Assembly (NCBI GenBank): GCA_947259815.1
Contig: CAMYNO010000338.1
Coordinates: 1-7,247 of the forward strand
Direction of reading: 5' to 3'
Origin: an uncultured Parvularculaceae bacterium
GTDB taxonomy: Bacteria > Pseudomonadota > Alphaproteobacteria > Caulobacterales > Parvularculaceae
Length of the DNA stretch: 7,247 bases
Shown here: in pieces, positions 1 through 5,663 of the stretch
Layout: each line of letters begins with the position of its first letter
Numbering within the stretch: position 1 is the first letter of the stretch
The notes under the pieces: generated by a model
Told to the model about the DNA's origin: nothing
Seen by the model: only the letters and a program-made list of their open reading frames with translations
Databases searched by the model: none
Program-made: the position numbers and the translations under genes

Positions 1-402
1 ATAAAAACGTTGGGCGCCGAACGGACATTTTGGGAAAAAGCCACGATCCTGCACATGGAATATCATCGTCCCAAACCAAAAATTTCAGGTGAGCGGATAT
101 CGCGGCACTACTACGATCTTTATATGTTGGCTCGCAGCAACATCGGCGCCAAAGCTTTGCAGGAACCTCAACTGCTTACCGCGGTTGCTCAACACAAGGC
201 GAAATTCTTCCGAGCGGCTTGGGCAAAGTACGATGAAGCCAAACCTGGCTCATTAAAACTCACGCCGCACGAAAAGCTTGAACGCGCTCTTCGCGCAGAC
301 TACGCCAAAATGCGTGAAATGTTTTTCGGCGAACCACCGAAATTCGACGACGTTATCGCAGGAATTCGAGAGCTGGAGCGTTCGATAAACGCAATTGATT
401 AG
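1..402 (+). CDS. AbiEii/AbiGii-family nucleotidyltransferase toxin, C-terminal part (5' end outside window)
   Basis: The frame is open from base 1 to the TAG at 400-402, so this is the last ~133 residues of a longer protein; the family is usually about 250-300 residues. A TTG at 10 is not needed as a start because the frame continues upstream. The visible part carries the family hallmark ERTFWEKATILHMEYHRP, followed by SRHYYDLYML, the conserved core after the nucleotidyltransferase centre. The GSx-DxD metal-binding motif would be upstream and cannot be seen. Family knowledge: AbiEii is the toxin of type IV AbiE toxin-antitoxin/abortive infection systems. It is a GTP-binding nucleotidyltransferase that blocks growth, usually encoded just after the AbiEi antitoxin-repressor. 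The C-terminus (ELERSINAID) looks natural, so the IS beginning about 38 bases downstream has not truncated it. Whether the upstream part is intact is unknown. Confidence 0.88.
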   Translation: MKTLGAERTFWEKATILHMEYHRPKPKISGERISRHYYDLYMLARSNIGAKALQEPQLLTAVAQHKAKFFRAAWAKYDEAKPGSLKLTPHEKLERALRADYAKMREMFFGEPPKFDDVIAGIRELERSINAID

Positions 403-427
403 GTCGGGTTGATCCTCAAAGCATGAG

Positions 428-434
428 TAATCGG
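428..434. repeat. Left arm of a dyad interrupted by the IS (TAATCGG)
   Basis: TAATCGG here is the exact reverse complement of CCGATTA at 1777-1783, on the other side of the insertion sequence. If the element spans 441-1773, removing it leaves TAATCGG, a nine-base loop (GCTTGATCA) and CCGATTA, a perfect seven-base stem-loop 25 bases past the abiEii stop codon. This could be a transcription terminator or other palindromic target. IS1111-type elements often choose structured, palindromic targets. A seven-base match in such short flanks could also be chance. Confidence 0.4.
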
Positions 435-447
435 GCTTGACGCCCAA

Positions 448-459
448 CAGTCAGGCTCC
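448..459 (+). repeat. IS left subterminal inverted repeat (IRL)
   Basis: CAGTCAGGCTCC matches the reverse complement of 1759-1770 (CAGTCAAGCTCC) at 11 of 12 positions, and the match stops sharply on both sides. It lies 42 bases before the preferred transposase start. Length and place fit the short subterminal repeats of IS1111-type elements. Confidence 0.72.
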
Positions 460-466
460 CGTGGCA

Positions 467-483
467 AGGTCAGTTTTTGACCT
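467..483 (+). other. Perfect hairpin between IRL and the transposase start
   Basis: AGGTCA (467-472) and TGACCT (478-483) form a perfect six-base stem around the loop GTTTT. It lies 7 bases before the ribosome binding site. In the mRNA it could limit read-through translation or expression from outside promoters, a common IS strategy. It could equally be a transposase binding site in DNA. No direct evidence separates these. Confidence 0.4.
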
Positions 484-490
484 GCAGTAT

Positions 491-495
491 GGGAG
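491..495 (+). promoter_or_regulatory. Ribosome binding site deciding the transposase start (GGGAG)
   Basis: GGGAG abuts the ATG at 496 with no spacing, but lies 6 bases before the ATG at 502, a normal distance. It therefore favours the second ATG, which also gives the family-typical beginning MKYYVGLDV. Confidence 0.6.
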
Positions 496-501
496 ATGAA
501 G

Positions 502-1536
502 ATGAAATACTATGTTGGATTGGATGTTGCGCTGCGATCACTGGCGCTTTGCATAATTGACGCTGACGGCAAGATTGCACTTGAACGAAGCTTGCCCTGC
601 GAGATCGACGATGTCGCTGAGTGCATTCGCAGTTTCGGCAAACCAGCTGAGATGATTGGCTTTGAAGCCGGGACAATGAGCCAGCACCTATTCCACGGGC
701 TGGTCGCCGAAGGCTTTGACGTTGTTTGCATGGAGGCGCGTCAGGTGAGCGCCGCACTGTCCGCTATGCGCAACAAGACTGACAAGAATGATGCGCGCGG
801 CATCGCGCAAGTCGTTCGATCCGGTTGGTACAATCCGGTTCACATGAAGAGTCGCGTCAGCCATTGTGAACGGGCGCTTCTCACCAGCAGGAAAACGGTC
901 CTGCGCAAATGCCTGGATCTGGAAAACGAGATCCGCGGCTTGTTAAATGCGTTTGGCATCCGCTTACCGAAGGCGATAAAGCGCTACAACTTCGCCAAGC
1001 ACGTGCGGCCCATTATCGAAGCTGACGAAGGCTTGTCACACGCATTGATGCCAATGCTTGACGCCCATGAGACATTGCTGGTCACGTTTGTGGAACTGGA
1101 CCGACGTGTAAAGACATACGCACGACAAGACCCCGTTTGCATCCGCCTCATGACGGCGCCTGGCGTTGGCGAAATTACCGCGCTCAGCTTTAAAGCCGCG
1201 ATTGATGACCCGACACGGTTCAAATCTTCCCGCAATGTTGGCGCACACTTCGGATTAACGCCAAGACGCTTTCAATCCGGCGAGATGGATAATCATGGCC
1301 GGATATCCCGGCCAGGAGATGCGAGCGTTCGCGCAAACCTGTATTCGGCCGCCAACTCATTGCTAACGCGTTCACGCAATCCATCCAGGCTCAAATCCTG
1401 GGCGATGAAACTGATGCGCAGCAAAGGCCGTCGTCGTGCAACAGTCGCGCTCGCTCGCAAACTCGCCGTTATCCTGCATCGCATGTGGATAGACGGAACT
1501 GACTTCCGATGGAACGCTACGGAGGCAACGGCATGA
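502..1536 (+). CDS. IS110-family transposase (DEDD-serine recombinase), IS1111 type
   Basis: A 344-residue protein, normal length for the family, read from the ATG at 502; an ATG at 496 in frame would add two residues but has no room for its ribosome binding site. Numbered from 502, the N-terminal RuvC-like DEDD domain shows D8 (YYVGLDVA), E55 (GFEAG), and D94 and D97 (NKTDKNDARGIAQ). A helical, probably coiled-coil middle (about 120-205) follows. The C-terminal transposase domain starts near MTAPGVGEITAL (about 217) and contains FGLTPRRFQSG with S259, the likely catalytic serine, then GRISRPGD and a basic tail. Family knowledge: these recombinases cut and join donor and target DNA through a serine-linked intermediate, guided by an RNA made from the element's own non-coding end. 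All key residues are present, so the enzyme is probably functional. The gene ends with TGA, followed at once by the structured right end. Confidence 0.95.
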   Translation: MKYYVGLDVALRSLALCIIDADGKIALERSLPCEIDDVAECIRSFGKPAEMIGFEAGTMSQHLFHGLVAEGFDVVCMEARQVSAALSAMRNKTDKNDARGIAQVVRSGWYNPVHMKSRVSHCERALLTSRKTVLRKCLDLENEIRGLLNAFGIRLPKAIKRYNFAKHVRPIIEADEGLSHALMPMLDAHETLLVTFVELDRRVKTYARQDPVCIRLMTAPGVGEITALSFKAAIDDPTRFKSSRNVGAHFGLTPRRFQSGEMDNHGRISRPGDASVRANLYSAANSLLTRSRNPSRLKSWAMKLMRSKGRRRATVALARKLAVILHRMWIDGTDFRWNATEATA

Positions 1537-1758
1537 TCTAAAACCTCAACCCGTTCCGTCGGGATCGTCCTCACTTGGACGAGGTTCGTGGATGAAGTCG
1601 GTAATGTCTGCTGCGCCGATCAAAAGCGCGACTCAAAGCGAGGCTCTCCACAAACCGATCCGGCACATGCATGCAGCCGCTTCTCAATCAACGAAGCGAA
1701 CAGACTGCGGAGAGAAGCGTGACCCAAGTGAATACGATACCGACAAAAGATTAAAATT
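1537..1758 (+). ncRNA. Candidate bridge/seekRNA region in the IS right end
   Basis: These 222 bases lie between the transposase stop and the right inverted repeat, the place where IS1111-type elements encode their guide RNA. Three local structures support an RNA: CCCG/CGGG (1550-1553 with 1560-1563); a perfect six-base stem TCGTCC/GGACGA (1565-1570 with 1577-1582, loop TCACTT); and a perfect eight-base stem CGCTTCTC/GAGAAGCG (1678-1685 with 1712-1719). In the last, CGCTTC can instead pair with GAAGCG at 1693-1698, so two folds compete. No convincing protein is encoded here on either strand. The exact RNA ends and the target- and donor-binding loops cannot be fixed by eye. The role is inferred from element type and position. 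Confidence 0.52.
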
Positions 1759-1770
1759 GGAGCTTGACTG
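1759..1770 (+). repeat. IS right subterminal inverted repeat (IRR)
   Basis: GGAGCTTGACTG is the inverted partner of 448-459, with one mismatch. It contains TTGACT (1764-1769), a good -35-like hexamer pointing outward. When an IS110-type element circularises, such a hexamer can be joined to left-end sequence to make a promoter. I did not find a matching -10 at the right distance across the predicted junction. Confidence 0.72.
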
Positions 1771-1776
1771 AACTCA

Positions 1777-1783
1777 CCGATTA
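1777..1783. repeat. Right arm of the dyad interrupted by the IS (CCGATTA)
   Basis: Exact reverse complement of TAATCGG at 428-434, six bases outside the right subterminal repeat. The unequal distances of the two arms from the IS repeats (13 and 6 bases) differ by about the amount expected from the unequal outer flanks of IS1111-type elements (7 and 3). This fits a centrally hit target stem-loop better than an extra pair of IS repeats. Confidence 0.4.
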
Positions 1784-2036
1784 GAGAAGCTAACGTAAAA
1801 CTTGTGCCTTCAAACATCTGCTATCGCGTAAAAGCGGTCATCCCGTATCGCGAGATCCCCTCTCTGAGTATTTGCAGCATTTACCGACCAGGCTCATGCC
1901 CCGCCAATGCAAACGTTATTGCGAGATGATTCCGTTAGCTAAGGGTTCAACCTCACAGACCGAACTGGAGTCTGAAAAGCGAAAAAACTTGGGAACTAAG
2001 CTGTTTCTGCCAGCCAAGTCTTCTAAGTCATCTGAA

Positions 2037-2053
2037 AAGGGCTCGGCTCCCTT
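2037..2053 (-). terminator. Possible weak terminator of the YhaO-YhaN operon
   Basis: Read on the minus strand, AAGGG, the loop AGCCGAG and CCCTT form a five-base stem about 65 bases past the stop codon of the YhaN-like gene. Only a short T stretch (TTTT, partly inside the stem) follows, so termination would be weak. It is the best candidate between the operon end and the IS. It could also be an unrelated hairpin. Confidence 0.3.
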
Positions 2054-2117
2054 GTAATTCGGCGTATCAAGGACGATCTCCGGGACACAAGTTCTGTTCG
2101 GACGCCTCCAACCGAAA

Positions 2118-5100
2118 TTACGCTGATGTAGACTCAGCCGGCACCTCGGCTAAGGCTGGATCCGGCAATTCGTGGATCGAAACACCGCCACCACAAACGG
2201 ACTGCGCGATGCCGCAAAGATGCCTGTGATGGGTCAGATAGATAACCTGCCCGGATTTCGACATTTCCGCCAATAGACTGAAGGTTTCAGCCGAGCGGTC
2301 GTCATCAAACGGCTCCATAATATCGTCGGCAAAAAACGGCAAGGCGTCGCGTTTCTGGGCAAACTCCGCAAAGCCGGCGATACGCAGCGCCAGATACAAT
2401 TGAAACCGCGTCCCGCGGGACATGTCCTTGGCGACGATCGAGCCGCCTCGCGCGCGTAAACCTACGAGGACTTCATTGCCTTTTCCCGGCGCCGCCGACA
2501 GGCCTGTAAACGCGCCACGGGTAATCGTCGAAAAGGCCTCGCTGGCGCGCTCCATCATCGAGCTTCGATGGACGTCGCGATAAGCGTTGAGCGCCCGCTC
2601 GACGACCATCGCGCCGATTGAGCGCCTCAAAAAAGATTCAGCATCGGATTCAATCGCCAAAAGGAGCGCACGCTTACGCTCTTCTAGCACAGCGACCGTT
2701 GCATCGCCGCCAATATCGGCCAATGCCTTTTCCGCCGTCTTCCGCTCATGGAAAAGATCCGCGACATGGGCGTTCGCGGTTTCCATTTCCGCTGTAAGAC
2801 GTTGATGTTCGGCGCGGACTTCATCGATCTGTTCCGGCGCGCCGATTTCCGCATCCAACAGCGCGCAAGCGCGGTCAATATCGCTTTGTCCAAGCAAATC
2901 CAAAATCCGCCGCTCCAGATCGGCGATCTCGTCTTCAAGACGCGCTTTCAGTTCCGCATCTTTCATGACATCGATCAATTCCCCTAAATCGTTCGCCGGA
3001 AAAACGCCCGCCATCTCTTCAAACCGCGTTTCAATGGCACCCGACTCATCCTGTGCGGTCTGTTCGCGCTCTTCAACGTCTTTCAGCTCGGCCATGCGTT
3101 CCCTGCGGCGGCGGGCGTTTTCCTGCGCCGCAGCGAGACGCCCGCGCAACGCATCGGCCGACAACAGCGGATCGTCCGCGGTGAATGCTTCGCCCACGGC
3201 CTCGGCGATAGTCTGGACCGCTTCGAGATATCGCCGCTGATCGAGTTTCATCGCCTCGATGCGCGCGTCATACTCGTTGGCCTTATCGGCCAGCCCCGAC
3301 AGATCCTGCAGCACCCGGAGGATTTCTGAAACCTGCGCCGGCGATGCGTTTTCTTGAGCCTTCCCAATCCAACACGTCTGAAGAGCGGCTTTCCATTCAG
3401 CTTGCCAAGCCTGAAGCGCGTTTTCCGCCCGATCCAGCTTAACCTTGCGCTCTTCTTCATCCGTCGCCGCATCGTCCCGCTGTCTTTCGGCCTCTGCCTT
3501 GCCTGCAGCCTTTGTACGCCATTGGGCGAGCGCTGCTTCGCATTGTGCGGCAAGCGGGTCCCAGTTACTTGCATCAGGCGCAAGTCCAGCGGTTTTCATG
3601 GCCTCCACAAGGCTTGCCTGTGCGGCGTCTCGTTTCGCAATGAGCACATCGCGCGCTTCTTCCGCGTCGCTAAGCTCCTTGGCGCGTCCCTGCGCCTCGT
3701 CAACGCGGTCGATCCACCCGTCCAAAAAGGAGGCCGGCGTCTCCGCCGGCAGACCAAGACCTGTCATCACTGCGCTGATCTCATCGGCTAACGTCTCGAC
3801 ACGCTGATCAAGCGCCCGCGATTTTTCTTCGGCTCGGTCCAGCGCCGATTGCCGCTTTTCGCCGTCAGCCTTCGCTTTCCGCAATGTCTCGATCGCCGAA
3901 ACCTGACCGAACCGGGTCGCGCCGATGCGATCGTCCTTCATCATCGCTTCGTGAAATGCTCCGGCCGTCGCCTGCAAATCGTCGGCTGCAATCGGTCCTT
4001 CGCCATTCAACAACATTGCATGACGGTCCCACGCCGTGTCTCGCGCGTCCCGCGCCGCCGCCGCGGTCTCGTCGTCAATGACCGCGCCTGAGTCGCGCGT
4101 CGCCTTTACCTCGGCGTCTATTTCCGCTTTCTCGTCTTTGATGCGGTCAATATCCCGCTCAAGCGCGGTTCGATCGTCTAAGAGGCTCTTTTCGGCTGCT
4201 TTAAGAGCATCAACGCGCACGCGCGGCGGCGCGTTCACGGCGAGTAGCGCGCGCGCATCGCCTAGCCACGGCACCAAGTTGGAAAGCGCGGCGTCAACGT
4301 CCCGGCCCAGACGCGCGACGACATTCTCCGCCTCCTGTACATCGCGACTGTCAAACTCCTTACTTAACGCGTCAAATTGCTGATCGAGCGCCGACAGATC
4401 ATCGTCGTCGTCGAAGGCTTCGAGCGCGTGCTTGCGTTTATCCACCAGTCTAGCCGCACGATCATGCTCTTCCCGAGCCGTTGACGCCGCCGTTTCAACC
4501 CCGCCTTGAAGGCCGGCCAGCTCATTGATCCGCCCGAGGACCGCCGCGGATATAATCAGCGACGACGGGTCTTCGTCGTTGCTTCGACCCAGTTGTTTTA
4601 ATTTACGCCCAATATCGTCTTGCGCGCCTCGGCGCGATCGTTCGAGTTTCTCAATATCCTTTGCCGCGCGAAACCGCGCCTCCAGATCCTCGTCCGTCAA
4701 TCGCGCGATGGCGTCTTTTTGCGCCAATACGGCGTCATCCGTTGGAATGGTCTTGAGGACATCCTCAAGACGCGCACGCATGCGTTTCGCATCTTTAAGA
4801 GATGATTGAACGGCCGCATCATTGCGCGCGAGAGCCTCCGCCTCATCAAGCCAGCCCTCCGGCAAAGACGGCGCATCCTCGACGGCTTCCAACTGCGCCA
4901 GCCGCTCGTTGCGTTGGCGACGCGGCTCAAGGCAGTCAAGCACCGCCTTTAAATGTGCCGCACGCTTCGCGTCTTCATCGCGCGCCGCCTTCGCCTTTTC
5001 ATACAGATCCCGCTTCGCCCTTTCGTCCTTGACAAGCGCATCATAGGCATGGGCCTGGACATCGCGCGCTCGAATTTCCGCTTCGAGATCCTTAAGTTCC

Positions 5101-5663
5101 TTTTTGGCGACGGCCAGCCGGTGCGTCCGTCCACGCGGTTTGAAAATGGCTTCGCCTTCCGCGCGCAGCGCGTCCAGCGCTGCGCTGAGACCGGACAATC
5201 CCGACGCCGCCGAAAAGAGGAGCTCGCCGAGATCGCCCTCGCTCTTCAGAATGCCCTCGCCCCCTTCTTGCAGCGTGTCTTCGTCGAGCGAAAACATGTT
5301 GCAATAGCTTTCCCGCGTGATGTCTCCAAGCGCGGCACGAAGCTCCGATTCCGGAATCACATCACCGTCGGCCCCGAGGAGGCTCGCTGTATTTTTTCGA
5401 ATTCGAGTGTAGTCGTACGCCTCTCCGGCGACAGTCATTAAAGCGCCGATCTGAAGCGCGTCATTGGCGTGCAGAAAGTTATAATCGGTTTGCGGAGAGA
5501 TCCCGTATAGAAGGTCAATGAATGCATCGCGAATGGTAGACTTGCCCGCCTCATTGGCTCCGTAAATGACATGAAAGTCCGTCGCGCTTGGGCCGCTCTC
5601 GAGCTTCAGCGAGAAGTCCGTAAAATGGCCGTAGCGCGTCAGGCGAAGCTCGTCGATGCGCAT
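2118..5663 (-). CDS. YhaN-like SMC/Rad50/SbcC-type coiled-coil ATPase
   Basis: A 1181-residue protein. The N-terminus carries a P-loop, GANEAGKST (residues 35-43, K41), after the family start MRIDELRLTRYGHFTDF. A very long charged helical region rich in Ala, Glu, Lys, Arg and Asp (about 170-1040) is predicted to form coiled coils. The C-terminus has the ABC signature MSRGTRFQLYLALR (from 1081), Walker B LPFFADDI (1108-1115, acidic pair D1113-D1114) and the H-loop LTHH (1143-1146). This split ATPase head joined by a coiled coil is the Rad50/SbcC plan. The sequence type (GANEAGKST, GTRFQLYLALR) is that of YhaN. No CxxC zinc hook is present anywhere, unlike SbcC and Rad50. It is longer than Bacillus YhaN (about 960). 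Family role: ATP-dependent partner controlling the nuclease encoded just upstream, acting on DNA ends in the cytoplasm. Its ATG shares one base with the upstream stop (TAATG), implying coupled translation. Confidence 0.93.
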   Translation of the reverse strand: MRIDELRLTRYGHFTDFSLKLESGPSATDFHVIYGANEAGKSTIRDAFIDLLYGISPQTDYNFLHANDALQIGALMTVAGEAYDYTRIRKNTASLLGADGDVIPESELRAALGDITRESYCNMFSLDEDTLQEGGEGILKSEGDLGELLFSAASGLSGLSAALDALRAEGEAIFKPRGRTHRLAVAKKELKDLEAEIRARDVQAHAYDALVKDERAKRDLYEKAKAARDEDAKRAAHLKAVLDCLEPRRQRNERLAQLEAVEDAPSLPEGWLDEAEALARNDAAVQSSLKDAKRMRARLEDVLKTIPTDDAVLAQKDAIARLTDEDLEARFRAAKDIEKLERSRRGAQDDIGRKLKQLGRSNDEDPSSLIISAAVLGRINELAGLQGGVETAASTAREEHDRAARLVDKRKHALEAFDDDDDLSALDQQFDALSKEFDSRDVQEAENVVARLGRDVDAALSNLVPWLGDARALLAVNAPPRVRVDALKAAEKSLLDDRTALERDIDRIKDEKAEIDAEVKATRDSGAVIDDETAAAARDARDTAWDRHAMLLNGEGPIAADDLQATAGAFHEAMMKDDRIGATRFGQVSAIETLRKAKADGEKRQSALDRAEEKSRALDQRVETLADEISAVMTGLGLPAETPASFLDGWIDRVDEAQGRAKELSDAEEARDVLIAKRDAAQASLVEAMKTAGLAPDASNWDPLAAQCEAALAQWRTKAAGKAEAERQRDDAATDEEERKVKLDRAENALQAWQAEWKAALQTCWIGKAQENASPAQVSEILRVLQDLSGLADKANEYDARIEAMKLDQRRYLEAVQTIAEAVGEAFTADDPLLSADALRGRLAAAQENARRRRERMAELKDVEEREQTAQDESGAIETRFEEMAGVFPANDLGELIDVMKDAELKARLEDEIADLERRILDLLGQSDIDRACALLDAEIGAPEQIDEVRAEHQRLTAEMETANAHVADLFHERKTAEKALADIGGDATVAVLEERKRALLLAIESDAESFLRRSIGAMVVERALNAYRDVHRSSMMERASEAFSTITRGAFTGLSAAPGKGNEVLVGLRARGGSIVAKDMSRGTRFQLYLALRIAGFAEFAQKRDALPFFADDIMEPFDDDRSAETFSLLAEMSKSGQVIYLTHHRHLCGIAQSVCGGGVSIHELPDPALAEVPAESTSA

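Larger units (their letters stand above)
441..1773 (+). mobile_element. Insertion sequence, IS110 family, IS1111-type, apparently complete (~1.33 kb)
   Basis: The element consists of one transposase gene, a short left non-coding end and a long right non-coding end, bounded by subterminal inverted repeats (448-459 and 1759-1770). A long right end plus subterminal repeats is the IS1111 arrangement; classical IS110 elements have the long non-coding part on the left. The outer limits are inferred by applying the spacing reported for IS1111-type elements (about 7 bases outside the left repeat and 3 outside the right), so they may be off by a few bases. No flanking target duplication is obvious, as expected for this family. 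The transposase frame is uninterrupted with all catalytic residues, so the copy may be active. It lies in the same orientation as the abiEii gene to its left. Confidence 0.72.
1774..2117. other. Intergenic region between the IS and the end of the YhaN-like gene; no supported gene
   Basis: About 344 bases without a gene I can support. The longest plus-strand frame (1872-2057, 61 codons) has no ribosome binding site, a serine- and lysine-rich product of low complexity and no recognisable motif, so I treat it as chance. The sequence has lower GC than the operon to its right. TATCGCG occurs twice (near 1824 and 1849). A hairpin lies at 2037-2053. A dyad (GTAATTCGG at 2054-2062 with CCGAAATTAC at 2112-2121, one-base bulge) overlaps the stop codon of the minus-strand operon. 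No tRNA or other known RNA is evident. The first bases (1774-1783) are probably the rest of the IS target site. Confidence 0.5.

Noticed and set aside
403..1572. Similar stretches GTCGGGTTGATCCTC (403-417) and GTCGGGATCGTCCTC (1558-1572) as possible direct repeats around the transposase
   Set aside because: Only 12 of 15 positions match. One copy lies outside and one inside the element, at positions that fit neither a target duplication nor the inverted-repeat ends.
1620..1817. Minus-strand 65-codon frame in the IS right end
   Set aside because: It covers the structured putative guide RNA and the right inverted repeat and continues beyond the element. It has no recognisable protein features.
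1920..1965. tRNA-like GGTTCAACCTC element
   Set aside because: A T-arm-like string occurs, but no matching acceptor stem, anticodon arm or CCA context can be drawn around it.
1872..2057. Plus-strand 61-codon frame in the gap after the IS
   Set aside because: No ribosome binding site, low-complexity Ser/Lys-rich product, no recognisable motif, and no operon context.
3354..4809. Plus-strand frames of 90-145 codons opposite the large ATPase gene
   Set aside because: They are antisense shadows of a GC-rich coding region: Arg/Ser-rich, without family motifs, while the minus-strand frame has clear ATPase motifs at both ends.
2118..5663. Calling the ATPase SbcC and its partner SbcD
   Set aside because: There is no CxxC zinc hook, and the N- and C-terminal motifs and partner type match the YhaN/YhaO branch better.
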